Of a stretch of 64,000 bases of DNA, positions 33,843 to 43,175 are shown piece by piece. Position 1 is the stretch's first letter. Each line of letters starts with the position of its first letter. The position numbers and the translations under genes were made by a program. Source of the stretch: Nocardia jinanensis (GTDB lineage: Bacteria > Actinomycetota > Actinomycetes > Mycobacteriales > Mycobacteriaceae); contig NZ_BMMH01000010.1 in NCBI RefSeq assembly GCF_014645735.1, positions 186,001-250,000 on the forward strand. The letters are read 5' to 3'. Under the pieces are notes generated by a model. That model saw only the letters and a list, made by a program, of their open reading frames with translations, was not told where the DNA came from and ran no database searches.

Positions 33843-34589
33843 TCAGCGCCTGAAGAGTTTGTTGCCGAGCCAGACGATCGGATCGTATTTCCGGTCGGCG
33901 ACGTGCTCCTTCATCGGTATCAGCGCGTTATCGGTGATCTTGATGTTCTCCGGGCACACCTCGGTGCAGCATTTGGTGATATTGCAGTAGCCGAGGCCGT
34001 GCTGTTCCTGGGCGGCATCCCGGCGATCGGCCACGTCCAGCGGATGCATTTCCAACTCCGCGATACGCATCAGATACCGCGGCCCGGCGAAGGCCTCCTT
34101 GTTCTCGTCGTGATCACGCACCACATGACAGGTGTTCTGGCACAGGAAGCATTCGATGCATTTACGGAACTCCTGCGAGCGCTGCACATCCACCTGCTGC
34201 ATGCGGTACTCACCGGGCCGGAGATCCGGTGGCGGGGTGAACGACGGTATCTCCCGGGCCTTTCGGTAGTTGTAGGAGACATCGGTCACCAGGTCGCGGA
34301 TCACCGGAAATGTTCGCAGCGGCGTCACAGTGACGACATCTTCCGGGGTGAATGTGGACATACGAGTCATGCAGAGCAGCTTCGGCATTCCGTTCACCTC
34401 GGCCGAGCACGAACCACATTTGCCCGCCTTGCAGTTCCACCGGACCGCGAGATCCGGTGCCTGCGTGGCCTGCAGGCGGTGAATGATGTCGAGAACCACC
34501 TCGCCCTCGTGCACCGGCACCGTGAAATCCCGTAGTTCCCCGCCGTCGGTATCGCCGCGCCATACCCGGAACTGGGCGTCGTAACTCAT
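33843..34589 (-). CDS. sdhB: Succinate dehydrogenase/fumarate reductase iron-sulfur subunit
   Basis: A protein of 248 residues, the same length as mycobacterial Rv0247c. It has a plant-type [2Fe-2S] site with C53, C58, C61 and C73 (WNCKAGKCGSCS), then 4Fe-4S/3Fe-4S motifs CIECFLCQNTC and CCTEVCP. It passes electrons from the flavoprotein to membrane quinone or heme. ATG 34589 lies 4 bp after the flavoprotein stop with AAGGAGG upstream; the longer frame is not used. Confidence 0.93.
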   Translation of the reverse strand: MSYDAQFRVWRGDTDGGELRDFTVPVHEGEVVLDIIHRLQATQAPDLAVRWNCKAGKCGSCSAEVNGMPKLLCMTRMSTFTPEDVVTVTPLRTFPVIRDLVTDVSYNYRKAREIPSFTPPPDLRPGEYRMQQVDVQRSQEFRKCIECFLCQNTCHVVRDHDENKEAFAGPRYLMRIAELEMHPLDVADRRDAAQEQHGLGYCNITKCCTEVCPENIKITDNALIPMKEHVADRKYDPIVWLGNKLFRR

Positions 34590-34593
34590 CCGC

Positions 34594-36564
34594 TCACGCC
34601 TCCTTGCTGTCCGAAACGCGGTCCTCGGGCGTCGACCCTGCCGCGCTGCCGCTCGTCGCGGTCGGGTGACCGGCGAGTTCGGCTGGGGTGTAGTACTTTT
34701 CCAATTCACCGAAATCGAAGAGGGCGAGCAGTTCGTCGCGCATCGGCGTCTGCTCCCGCACGTTCACCGAGATATCGGGGATGTCCGCGACACCCCCACC
34801 GGCGGTGGCGCAGACGAGTAGCTTGTTGCGCCACTGCGGGTCCATTCCCGGGTGATCATCTCGGGTATGTCCGCCGCGGCTCTCGGTGCGCAGTAGCGCG
34901 GCCTGCGCCACACATTGGCTGACCAGCAGCATATTCCGCATATCCAGGGCCAGATGCCAGCCCGGGTTGAACTGCCGGTGCCCCTCGATGGTGACGTGCT
35001 CGAACCGTTCGCGCAGCGCCTCGAGCCGGCTGACCGCCTCGCTCACCTCGTGCTCTTTGCGGATGATGCCCACCAGATCGTTCATGGTCTGCTGCAGATC
35101 GGTGTGCAGGGTGTACGGATTCTCACCCGAACCGCCCTCCGGCGGATCGAACGGGGCGAGGGCCGATCGTGCTGCTGTCGCGATATCGGTATCGGCGACT
35201 GCCGGACGCCCGGTGAGTCCTTCGACGTACTCCGCCGCGCCCAGCCCGGCCCGCCGACCGAAGACGAGCAGGTCCGACAGGGAGTTGCCGCCGAGGCGAT
35301 TGGACCCGTGCATACCGCCCGAGCATTCACCCGCGGCGAACAGGCCGGGCACGTGCGCCGCACCGGTATCGGGATCGACTTCGATACCGCCCATCACGTA
35401 GTGGCAGGTGGGTCCGACCTCCATCGGCTCCTTGGTGATATCGACATCGGCCAGTTCTTTGAACTGGTGGTGCATGGACGGGAGCCGGCGGATGATCTCC
35501 TCCGGCGTGAGCCGGGAGGAGATATCCAGGTAGACACCGCCGTGTTCGGTGCCCCGGCCCGCCTTGACCTCTTCGTTGATGGCCCGGGCGACTTCGTCAC
35601 GGGGCAGCAGATCGGGGGTACGCCGCGCCGAATCATTGTCGCGCAGCCACTGATCGGCCTCTTCCTCGCTCTCGGCGTACTGCCCTTTGAAGACGGCCGG
35701 AATGTAGTCGAACATGAACCGTTTACCATCGGTGTTCTTCAGCACCCCGCCGTCCCCTCGGACGCCCTCGGTGACGAGGATCCCCTTCACACTCGGCGGC
35801 CACACCATTCCGGTGGGATGGAACTGCAGGAACTCCATATTGATCAGCCGTGCGCCGGCGCGCAGCGCGAGGGCGTGACCGTCGCCGGTGTACTCCCAGG
35901 AGTTCGAGGTCACTTTGTAGGACTTGCCGATTCCGCCGGTGGCCAGGACGACCGCCGGGGTCTCGAACAGGATGAAGCGGCCGGATTCGCGCCAGTAGCC
36001 GAAGGCGCCGCTGATCCGGTCCCCGTCCTTGAGCAGGTCGGTGATGGTGCATTCGGCGAAAACCTTGATACGCGATTCGTAGTCACCGGTCTGCGCGTAG
36101 TCCTCCTGCTGCAGCGAGACGATCTTCTGCTGCATGGTGCGGATCAGTTCGAGCCCCGTGCGGTCGCCCACGTGCGCCAGCCGCGGATAGGTGTGGCCAC
36201 CGAAGTTGCGCTGACTGATCCGGCCGTCGGCGGTCCGGTCGAACAGGGCGCCGTAGGTTTCCAGCTCCCAGACCCGGTCGGGGGCCTCCCGGGCGTGGAG
36301 TTCGGCCATGCGCCAATTGTTCAGGAACTTTCCGCCGCGCATGGTGTCGCGGAAATGGGTCTCCCACGTGTCCTTTTCGTTGGCATTGCCCATCGCCGCC
36401 GCGCAGCCGCCCTCGGCCATGACGGTATGGGCTTTGCCGAACAGCGATTTGCAGACCACGGCCACCGAAAGGCCGTGTTCCCGGGCTTCGATCACCGCGC
36501 GCAGGCCGGCGCCGCCGGCACCGATCACCACGACGTCGTAGGTGTGCCGCTCCACTTCGGGCAT
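34594..36564 (-). CDS. sdhA: Succinate dehydrogenase/fumarate reductase flavoprotein
   Basis: A protein of 656 residues with the FAD-binding Rossmann motif VVVIGAGGAGLRA near the N-terminus, the flavin-linking His H46 in GKAHTVMAEGG, and substrate-site blocks (HPTGMVWPPSVKG, MGGIEVDPDTGAA, GSNRLGGNSLSDLLVFGR). It oxidises succinate to fumarate. The length and neighbours match the Sdh1 complex (Rv0248c) of mycobacteria. Confidence 0.94.
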   Translation of the reverse strand: MPEVERHTYDVVVIGAGGAGLRAVIEAREHGLSVAVVCKSLFGKAHTVMAEGGCAAAMGNANEKDTWETHFRDTMRGGKFLNNWRMAELHAREAPDRVWELETYGALFDRTADGRISQRNFGGHTYPRLAHVGDRTGLELIRTMQQKIVSLQQEDYAQTGDYESRIKVFAECTITDLLKDGDRISGAFGYWRESGRFILFETPAVVLATGGIGKSYKVTSNSWEYTGDGHALALRAGARLINMEFLQFHPTGMVWPPSVKGILVTEGVRGDGGVLKNTDGKRFMFDYIPAVFKGQYAESEEEADQWLRDNDSARRTPDLLPRDEVARAINEEVKAGRGTEHGGVYLDISSRLTPEEIIRRLPSMHHQFKELADVDITKEPMEVGPTCHYVMGGIEVDPDTGAAHVPGLFAAGECSGGMHGSNRLGGNSLSDLLVFGRRAGLGAAEYVEGLTGRPAVADTDIATAARSALAPFDPPEGGSGENPYTLHTDLQQTMNDLVGIIRKEHEVSEAVSRLEALRERFEHVTIEGHRQFNPGWHLALDMRNMLLVSQCVAQAALLRTESRGGHTRDDHPGMDPQWRNKLLVCATAGGGVADIPDISVNVREQTPMRDELLALFDFGELEKYYTPAELAGHPTATSGSAAGSTPEDRVSDSKEA

Positions 36565-36579
36565 AGCCGTGCAAACTCC

Positions 36580-37413
36580 TCAGTCGATGATGCGAAGATC
36601 GGAAATCGTGCCGCTGGCAACCAACATCACGTAGAAGTCGGTGAGCACGAGGGTGCCCAGCGTTGTCCAGGCGAGCTGCATATGCCTGGTGTTGAGCTTG
36701 GAGACCTGGGTCCAGAACCAGTACCGCACCGGATGCGCGGAGAAGTGTTTGAGCCGTCCGCCCGCGATATGCCGGCAGGAATGGCAGGACAGGGTGTAGG
36801 CCCACAGCAGGATCACGTTTCCGGTGATGATCAGGCTGCCCAGCCCCAGGCCGAAACCACCCGTCTTGCCGTGGAAGGAGATGACGGCGTCATAGGTGTT
36901 GATCAACGAGATGATCACCGCGACATAGAAGAAATAGCGGTGCGCGTTCTGGATGATCAGCGGAAGCCGGGTCTCACCGGTGTAGTTCGTATGCGGTTCG
37001 GCGACCGCGCAGGCCGGCGGTGAGAACCACACCGACCGGTAGTAGGCCTTGCGGTAGTAGTAGCAGGTGAGCCGGAATCCGAGCAGGAACGGCAACACCA
37101 GGAAACCGAGCGGCAGGATCATCGGCAGATCGCCGAACGGGGTGCCGAAATGACTCGCGCCCTCGACGCACGATGTGCTCAGGCAGGGGGAGTAGAACGG
37201 CGTCAGATAGTGATAGTCGGGCACCCAATAGGCCGTACGCACAAAGGATCTGACGGTCGCGTAGATGACGAACGCGGCCAGGCCGATCACCGTGATCAGT
37301 GGCGGTAGCCACCACCGGTCCGTGCGTAGGGTCCGGGTGGTGATCCGGGCCCGGGCCCTGCTGAATACGCCTGTACCCGCTTCGGGAGCGGTTGTTGTCG
37401 TTGCGGCACTCAC
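36580..37413 (-). CDS. sdhC: Succinate dehydrogenase membrane anchor (Sdh1 type)
   Basis: A protein of 277 residues with five membrane segments and several His residues suited to heme ligation (SCHSCRHIAGG, NAHRYFFY, ISFHGK). It resembles Rv0249c (273 aa) in length, context and sequence style. GTG 37413 is chosen because it overlaps the TGA of a 13-codon leader ORF (GTGA) and matches the family length. The flavoprotein gene follows 15 bp downstream. Confidence 0.85.
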   Translation of the reverse strand: MSAATTTTAPEAGTGVFSRARARITTRTLRTDRWWLPPLITVIGLAAFVIYATVRSFVRTAYWVPDYHYLTPFYSPCLSTSCVEGASHFGTPFGDLPMILPLGFLVLPFLLGFRLTCYYYRKAYYRSVWFSPPACAVAEPHTNYTGETRLPLIIQNAHRYFFYVAVIISLINTYDAVISFHGKTGGFGLGLGSLIITGNVILLWAYTLSCHSCRHIAGGRLKHFSAHPVRYWFWTQVSKLNTRHMQLAWTTLGTLVLTDFYVMLVASGTISDLRIID

Positions 37414-37451
37414 TGGTCGATGCCTCGCTGATCGGCGGTGCGGGTGGTCAT
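37410..37451 (-). CDS. Possible 13-residue leader peptide of the sdh operon
   Basis: ATG 37451 has an ideal GGAGG 5 bp upstream and encodes MTTRTADQRGIDQ. Its TGA overlaps the GTG of the membrane anchor gene, which itself has only a weak ribosome-binding site. Translation of this short ORF would couple ribosomes into sdhC. The sequence shows no attenuator-type codon run. Confidence 0.4.
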   Translation of the reverse strand: MTTRTADQRGIDQ

Positions 37452-37721
37452 GGGTACCTCCGCGATCGAATGTGATGCTGAGCACCATACGCCCGGCCCG
37501 CTATCGAAAGAGCAGGGTCCGCGCAATCTCGGTGTCCTCAGGGTGTAGTGATTTGCGCCACATTTACTGCCGATCTTGATTCGGTGAACCCGCCGCAAAC
37601 GCGAGCGACCGGTCGCCTGCCCGGCGCCCGGTCGTCCACTGATCATCGGGTTCGGGCCCGATGTCCGGTGTTCAGTTATCCGGCGGTGAATCCCGCGAGG
37701 CCGGGTGGATCCCGGCGGGTA

Positions 37722-38012
37722 CTACTGGGTGCGCGGCCGCGAATGGAAGCCGAGGCCCTCGTCCTGGGCGCCCATCCACGCCGATTCGTCGGATTTGCTG
37801 TCCGGTACGTAGATGGGTTCCTGGCCGCGGGGTGCTGCCACCTGCGGCGGCGGGCTCTGTTCGAGTTCGTCGGCATCGATGCAGAGCCGCTCCAGGTCGT
37901 TCTCCAGCCGGCGTACGGTGCCGGCGTCTCCATAGTGGGTGCGGAGCACCCCGATGGAGCGCCGGAGCTGGTTTACGGCGTATCGGAGTTCCGCGATGTC
38001 GCTGCGTGTCAT
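37722..38012 (-). CDS. Small coiled-coil protein of unknown function (96 aa)
   Basis: ATG 38012 follows AGGAGG with good spacing. Residues 5-52 form a heptad-like helix (LRYAVNQLRRSIGVLRTHYG, then RRLENDLERLCIDADEL). The C-terminus is Pro/Gln/Ser-rich and probably disordered. The open frame continues upstream to 38423, but that part has low GC3 and no ribosome-binding site. The family is not recognised. Confidence 0.65.
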   Translation of the reverse strand: MTRSDIAELRYAVNQLRRSIGVLRTHYGDAGTVRRLENDLERLCIDADELEQSPPPQVAAPRGQEPIYVPDSKSDESAWMGAQDEGLGFHSRPRTQ

Positions 38013-38409
38013 GGATACCTCCTGAGTTGCTAACCGGTCGCGGTGCGAACGCCGCCCGGACTGCATCGGCCGCCCGGCGTGGCTTGTGACCGACCACACA
38101 TGGTGATCTACAACACAGTACGGCAAAATCCCGATTCCGGCTCGTCCGATGATCAAGATCGGGTTGCGGTTGGGAGCCGATGTGCACAACTCGGACAGGA
38201 AGGCGCAGACGCCTCGGGGCGTATTCGGGTCTCTAGCGGCTGGGTCAGAAATACGTATACAGCGCCCGATCGGGGTCTCTATCCCTGTATGGATCAATCT
38301 AGGGTTGCAGCTATAAATGCGAATAAAGCCCAGATCTGCCGAGGAATCGGACTCTCTAGCGATCTCTATGAAATGTAGTAGTTGTTCCGATAGATCGGTA
38401 GGAAGTCGG
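38013..38409. other. AT-richer spacer
   Basis: Clearly lower in GC than its surroundings, with several short direct repeats (TCTCTAGCG twice). An open frame on the minus strand overlaps the ATPase stop and runs through it, but its codon use is unlike the rest of the window. It probably contains the promoter of the 96-residue gene and may be recently acquired DNA. Confidence 0.4.
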
Positions 38410-39597
38410 TCAGGTGGCGACACTGCGCAGGTAGCGCCCGAAATGCGGCACGGTGAACCCGATGGTGCCGCGCTCTGCCGAATAGATGAGGCCCTTCTTG
38501 ATCAACCCGTCGCGGGCGGGTGACAGCGATGCGGGCTTACGGCCCAGTTCGACCGCGACCGCGGAAGTGGCGACCGGGCCCTCGTCGCCGGACAGGTCCG
38601 CCATGGCCCGCATGTACTCCCGTTCGGCCGGGGTCGCCCGTTCGTACCGCGACCCGAAGAACCCGACCGCCAGTTCCTCCTCGGCCGTCGGCGCCGCGAC
38701 CTCGACATCCTCCGCGGTGATCGGGCTACCCGGCGCTTGGTCCCAGGTCGCCTTTCCGTAGGCCTGGACGAAGTACGGATAGCCGTCGGCTTTGCGGTAG
38801 AGCGCGGTGAGAGCTTCGTCGGAGAACTTCACGTCCTCGCGTTCGGCGGGCGCGATCAGCGCCCGGTCGGCCGAAACCCGATCCAGCCGATCGATGCGGT
38901 GATAGCTGAAAAGTCGTTCGGAATAGCTCTTGGAGGCGGACAGAACGGCCGGTAGATGGGGGAGACCCGCCCCCACCACGATCAGCGGAGCGGCGTCCTG
39001 GCTGAGCTCGTGGCAGGCGCCGCAGATAGCCGAGATATCGGCCGGGCCCAGATCCTGCATCTCGTCGATGAACACGGCGATACCCGCGCCGATGTCCTGG
39101 GCCAGCGCGGCGGCCTCCATCAGTAGTTCCACCAGATCGATTTCGATATCACCGGAATCGGCGCGGCCGGTGACCGCCGGTACGTCGATACCCGGCTGCC
39201 ACCGCTCCCGCATACCCTTGTCCGCGGTCGCCCGTAGCGCGAATGCCTTCAGAATGCCCAGGAAATCGTCGACCCGTTCCTGGTTGTGATGAGTTTTGGC
39301 GATTGCCCGCGCGGCCATGTGCAGCGCCGACGACAGCGGTCGGCGCAGTTCCTGATCCGGGCGGGCCTCTATCTTGCCGGTGCCCCAGTCGCGCGACACC
39401 GCGGCCGACCGCAGCTGGTTGAGCAGTACCGTCTTCCCGACGCCGCGCAGGCCCGTGAGCATCACACTGCGTTCGGGGCGGCCCCGTGCGATCCGTTCGA
39501 GAACGATATCGAAGGCATCGAGCTGTTTACCGCGTCCGGCGAGCTCTGGTGGACGCTGACCAGCGCCGGGCGCATACGGGTTCCGCACGGGGTCCAT
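38410..39597 (-). CDS. AAA/STAND-type ATPase
   Basis: A protein of 395 residues with an Orc1/Cdc6-like AAA_16 ATPase domain: GRGKQLDAFD entry motif, Walker A GLRGVGKT (about 49-56), Walker B VFIDEMQDL (about 173-181) and a sensor region ending VVGAGLPHL. The C-terminal 110 residues look like a winged-helix domain (AVAVELGRKPASLSPARDGL). It may act as a DNA-linked molecular switch; no target or partner gene is evident. Confidence 0.8.
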   Translation of the reverse strand: MDPVRNPYAPGAGQRPPELAGRGKQLDAFDIVLERIARGRPERSVMLTGLRGVGKTVLLNQLRSAAVSRDWGTGKIEARPDQELRRPLSSALHMAARAIAKTHHNQERVDDFLGILKAFALRATADKGMRERWQPGIDVPAVTGRADSGDIEIDLVELLMEAAALAQDIGAGIAVFIDEMQDLGPADISAICGACHELSQDAAPLIVVGAGLPHLPAVLSASKSYSERLFSYHRIDRLDRVSADRALIAPAEREDVKFSDEALTALYRKADGYPYFVQAYGKATWDQAPGSPITAEDVEVAAPTAEEELAVGFFGSRYERATPAEREYMRAMADLSGDEGPVATSAVAVELGRKPASLSPARDGLIKKGLIYSAERGTIGFTVPHFGRYLRSVAT

Positions 39598-39830
39598 ACC
39601 CTCACACCGTAGCGGGCCGATCGGGAAATCTGGCCGTATCTACTCCGTGTTCTAGAGAGGCCCAGCAGCGGCGGCGGCACGCGGTCGTCGCGCATCGGCG
39701 GATGGCCGGACGCGGACCGGACACGCCCGGGCGAGACCTTCGCGTGACCTGTCGCCGAGCCGAAAAGCGCTGTCGCCACAGTGGTTTACACATGTACTCC
39801 CTGTTGGCGCGAAAAGGACACCCGTTCGGC
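39598..39830. other. Spacer between AAA ATPase and NlpC/P60 gene
   Basis: Divergent promoter region. Nothing recognised in this part; the promoter of the NlpC/P60 gene follows. Confidence 0.3.
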
Positions 39831-39859
39831 TGGACAACATCGGACAGGCATCGTAACCT
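39831..39859 (+). promoter_or_regulatory. SigA-type promoter of the NlpC/P60 gene
   Basis: TGGACA (39831-39836), 17 bp, TAACCT (39854-39859). Transcription would start near 39866, leaving a 5' leader of about 130 nt before GTG 39997. The leader has some pairing potential but lacks the c-di-AMP riboswitch core. Confidence 0.55.
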
Positions 39860-39996
39860 TCTTGTGACTTAGTGGAGTCGAGTCGTTTCGTAAGTGAGGC
39901 GGCGCCACTCGGTCACCGCCACAGCCGATCGCCGCGAATCGAGTAGGACGCGCGATCGGAGCGACGGAGAGCACGAAGGATCGGAGACGTAGCTCG

Positions 39997-40635
39997 GTGG
40001 GTAAGCACAGCTTGCAGCGAGAATCCAAGCTGCCTAATTCTGTCAAGGGCGCGCTGGTCATGGGCACGCTGGCCGCGACAACGGGCACGATGCCCGCGAT
40101 CGCCTCGGCCGCGACGGCCACGATCGACGTTCCCGGTATCGGCAAATTCGATGTCGAGGTGCCGGACCAGTACGCCGCGCAGGCGGATCAGCTCAACCAG
40201 CAGCTGAATCAGGTCATCGAGCAGGCCCCGCACGCGATGCCCGCCGCTCCCGCGCTGCCGAACTTCGCGCCCCCCGCGCCGGTGCAGCAGAGTCTGGGCG
40301 ATATCGCGCTCGACGCCGCCAAGACCAAGGTCGGCGCCATGTACTCCTGGGGTGCGGCCGGCCCGGCCAACTTCGACTGCTCCGGTCTGGTCCAGTGGGC
40401 CTACAAGCAGGCCGGTATCAAACTGCCGCGCACCAGCTTCGAACAGTCCCACGTCGGTGCGCCGATCTCATTCGCGAGTCTGCAGCCAGGCGATATCGTC
40501 ATCACCAACGGTGGCGGCCATGTCGGCATGTACGCCGGTGACGGCCTCCTGCTGAACGCGGTGCAGTCCGGCGAGCCGGTCACCTACACCCATCTTTCCG
40601 CCGACGATGTGGTCACCGCGCGCCGTATCGTATAG
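39997..40635 (+). CDS. NlpC/P60 peptidoglycan endopeptidase
   Basis: A protein of 212 residues. The signal peptide ends near residue 39 (AIASAATA). A Pro/Gln-rich helical linker follows (50-100), then an NlpC/P60 domain with nucleophile C128 in NFDCSGLVQWAY and H175 in GGGHVGMYAG. The third polar residue is probably N187 or Q190 instead of the more usual His. It cuts within peptide stems of peptidoglycan outside the membrane, as in mycobacterial Rip proteins. The S4 gene starts 3 bp after its stop. Confidence 0.88.
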   Translation: MGKHSLQRESKLPNSVKGALVMGTLAATTGTMPAIASAATATIDVPGIGKFDVEVPDQYAAQADQLNQQLNQVIEQAPHAMPAAPALPNFAPPAPVQQSLGDIALDAAKTKVGAMYSWGAAGPANFDCSGLVQWAYKQAGIKLPRTSFEQSHVGAPISFASLQPGDIVITNGGGHVGMYAGDGLLLNAVQSGEPVTYTHLSADDVVTARRIV

Positions 40636-40638
40636 CGG

Positions 40639-41043
40639 GTGAACCGAGCCGCTACCGAGCCGAACAACGGCGACACCCAAGCCCGGGTCGACTCCTGGGT
40701 CTGGGCTGTCCGCCTGTTCAAAACTCGGTCGGCTGCTGCCACCGCCTGTCGAGCCGGGCATGTACGCGTGAACGGTGCGACGGCCAAGCCCGCACAGCCG
40801 GTACGGCCGGGTGACGAGATCCGGATCCGGAACAACGGCATCGAGCGGATCGTCGTCGTGGAACGGGCGATCACCAAACGGGTCGGTGCTCCGATCGCCG
40901 CCCAATGCATGATCGACCGTAGTCCGCCGCCTCCGCCGCGGGAAGTTCTCGCCACCCTCCCGCAGCGTGATCGTGGAACCGGCCGCCCGACGAAACGGGA
41001 GCGCCGCGAAACCGATCGGCTACTCGGCCGCGCCGACAGCTGA
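40639..41043 (+). CDS. S4-domain RNA-binding protein (Hsp15-like)
   Basis: A protein of 134 residues with an S4 domain at about 14-75 (VDSWVWAVRLFKTRSAAATA, then VRVNGATAKPAQPVRPGDEI), as in heat-shock protein 15 that rescues stalled 50S subunits. A Pro-rich segment and basic C-terminal tail (GRPTKRERRETDRLLGR) are typical of the family. It starts with GTG 3 bp after the NlpC/P60 stop. Confidence 0.85.
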   Translation: MNRAATEPNNGDTQARVDSWVWAVRLFKTRSAAATACRAGHVRVNGATAKPAQPVRPGDEIRIRNNGIERIVVVERAITKRVGAPIAAQCMIDRSPPPPPREVLATLPQRDRGTGRPTKRERRETDRLLGRADS

Positions 41044-41195
41044 AACCGGTGTCGGCAGATCCTTCGACGTTCTACCTGCCCACCGGGTAGATCCGACCTC
41101 TACCGAAACGGTGTGATCCATGTGCTCGGGTCATACCGGTTCGGTCGGTTCTCCCGGATACCGGTCGTGGGTTCGAGGGGATCCGCTATGTCCAC

Positions 41196-43175
41196 CTACG
41201 GCCAAGGGCCCTCGGTAATCGATTCGGCCGGTCGTGGCGATCCGATGACCGGGGTGGAGAACACCGCGATGAAAGCTACCGGGTCGGCCGCGGTGAGCTC
41301 GATGAGATTGGCCGCCGCCGCCGAGATCCGCGTGAACCTGCGTGCCAGTCGTCCTGCGTCGAGTGCGGGATCCTGCTGCTGCGAGTCCCGGTGCTCGACG
41401 GTCGCCCCGGGCTCGGGTACCCCGTTCTCCGGACTGCCTGCGGTATCGGCGGATACGGCGGATCCGATCACCGTGTCCTCGAAAACCTGTGCGGCATGGA
41501 CCACTCCGCGAATGGTGCAGCCGGTTTCGCGAATATCGCGCAATGCGTTGTCGAGGTCGTGGCGGTCGGCGGTATCGCAGCGCACCACCACGATCCGGTC
41601 CTCGAATCCCTCGAGCAGCGGTGGGACCGGACGCGGCGAGCGCGTCGGCACCACCACATCGCGGGCCCCCGCGGCGAGCAGGCGGCGCACCATCACCGAA
41701 CCGAGCGCGCCCAGACCACCGCTGACGACATAGGTTCCGGCTCGATCGATCGCCATGGGCGGCTCGAGCGCGACCCGGCCCGCTATGAAGCGGATAGCCC
41801 TATTGGCATCGACCACCCGAGTCCATGCGATGATATCTGTGGGTGGGGGGTCATCGGCGAGCCGTATCGATGCCAGCGTTCCGGCACCCGTGACCTCCGC
41901 CCGTATACCTTCTCCGTTGGGTATCCGGTCTCGATCGGCCCCGGCCTCGCCCCCCGAACTCCGCGATCGGCCCGTTGTCCCAGCGGAACTCGAACTCTCG
42001 AAAGATGTTGCCGGAAGTCCTGATCCGTGGCCACCGGGGTCCGGGCGCTGTTCTGTCGGTGAGAACTCTTGGTGCCCGGCTTCTTCGCCTGCCCCCATCT
42101 CCGTTCCATGGGGGAGCGGGCACACCGTCCCGTCGCGGCCGGTCTCCGGTCGGTCGGCGGTGCCCCTCGCACCCAGCGCCCGTGTCGCGTGGAACTGGGC
42201 GAGGCAGGTGAGAAAGGCCGTGCCCTCGTCGTCGCGGTCCGCGCTGCTGTAGGTGGTGTGGGCGAACTCCGGCACGGCTCGGACGGCCGCCGCGAGAAGC
42301 GGTTCGGGCCCGAGCTCCAGCACCATTGCCAGACCGTCGTCGGCCGCCTGCCGCAGCGCCGCGCCGAGTTCCACCCGGCAGGTGATGTTCTCGGCCCAAT
42401 ATCCGGGCAGCATTTTCGCCGAATCGACGATTGTGCCCCCGTGGACGCTGGAGTAGAGCCGAGTATGCGGGGCCTGCGGCCGGATCCGGCCGAGGTCGGC
42501 GAGGAACTCTGGAACCACCTCGGCCATGGCCGGACTGTGCACGGGTAGATCCGAACTCGTACGGGCGGCGGTGATACCGCGGCGTTCGGCCCGGCGCACC
42601 ACCACATCCACATAGCGAGGTGTGCCCGAGACCAGCACCGATCGTGGTCCGTTGATCGCCGCGATCGCCACCTGCTCCGCCAGTGGCCGCACCAGCCGGA
42701 TCGCCTCGGACTCCGAGGTCAGCAACTCGGCGGCCGCACCCGAACCCGCCATCCGGCCCGTCGCGCGACCACGCGCCACCGCCACCCGCGCGCCCTCGGC
42801 CAACGGCAGTGCTCCGGCTGTCACCGCGGCGGCGACCTCCCCGATCCCGCATCCGGCCACCGCATCCGGCCGCACACCCCAGGCGGCCAGTAATGCGGCG
42901 ATCGCCACCTGGTAGGCGAACAGGGCCGGTTGGACGAATTCCGGGTGTGACGGGGTCGCGCCCGGATTCGTTGCGTCGATGCGTGCGACGGACTGCCGGA
43001 AGCCGAACCGGGGGGTCCAGATCCGGGGGCCGCCGGCCGCGGTGACGGCGTCGCCGGCGGCGGTCACCGCGTCGGCGAAGGCCGGATAGCGCCCGGCCAG
43101 CATTCGGCCCATCCGCTCGTGTTCCCCACCTTCTCCTGGGAACAGGAAGAGCACTCCGTCGCGAGGACCGATCAT
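41196..43175 (-). CDS. Orphan polyketide-synthase-like acyltransferase plus truncated ketoreductase
   Basis: A protein of 659 residues. Residues 8-315 align by eye with PKS acyltransferase domains (LFPGEGGEHERMGR, EFVQPALFAYQVA, VHSPAMAEV with H213). The nucleophile motif GHSxG is GCGIG here (108-112), so the catalytic Ser is Gly, and the usual FPGQG Gln is Glu. A charged linker follows. Then comes an NADP-binding ketoreductase start (GGLGALGSVMVRRLL, GVVHAAQVF) that ends 17 residues after the Ser-bearing VFSTPVIG, before any catalytic Tyr. No KS or ACP domain and no other PKS gene is present. Confidence 0.72.
   Translation of the reverse strand: MIGPRDGVLFLFPGEGGEHERMGRMLAGRYPAFADAVTAAGDAVTAAGGPRIWTPRFGFRQSVARIDATNPGATPSHPEFVQPALFAYQVAIAALLAAWGVRPDAVAGCGIGEVAAAVTAGALPLAEGARVAVARGRATGRMAGSGAAAELLTSESEAIRLVRPLAEQVAIAAINGPRSVLVSGTPRYVDVVVRRAERRGITAARTSSDLPVHSPAMAEVVPEFLADLGRIRPQAPHTRLYSSVHGGTIVDSAKMLPGYWAENITCRVELGAALRQAADDGLAMVLELGPEPLLAAAVRAVPEFAHTTYSSADRDDEGTAFLTCLAQFHATRALGARGTADRPETGRDGTVCPLPHGTEMGAGEEAGHQEFSPTEQRPDPGGHGSGLPATSFESSSSAGTTGRSRSSGGEAGADRDRIPNGEGIRAEVTGAGTLASIRLADDPPPTDIIAWTRVVDANRAIRFIAGRVALEPPMAIDRAGTYVVSGGLGALGSVMVRRLLAAGARDVVVPTRSPRPVPPLLEGFEDRIVVVRCDTADRHDLDNALRDIRETGCTIRGVVHAAQVFEDTVIGSAVSADTAGSPENGVPEPGATVEHRDSQQQDPALDAGRLARRFTRISAAAANLIELTAADPVAFIAVFSTPVIGSPRPAESITEGPWP

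Noticed and set aside
34915..37023. 702-residue open frame antisense to sdhA and the anchor gene
   Set aside because: Overlaps well-supported sdh genes and has no domain pattern or ribosome-binding site.
38013..38423. N-terminal extension of the 96-residue coiled-coil protein to 233 residues
   Set aside because: The extension has low GC3, unlike its neighbours, and the strong AGGAGG lies at the internal ATG 38012.
39860..39996. c-di-AMP (ydaO) riboswitch before the NlpC/P60 gene
   Set aside because: Such genes often carry one, and GCGAATC and CGTAAG pieces are present, but the conserved GGGGAACC and GAATCCG...AACC core is missing.
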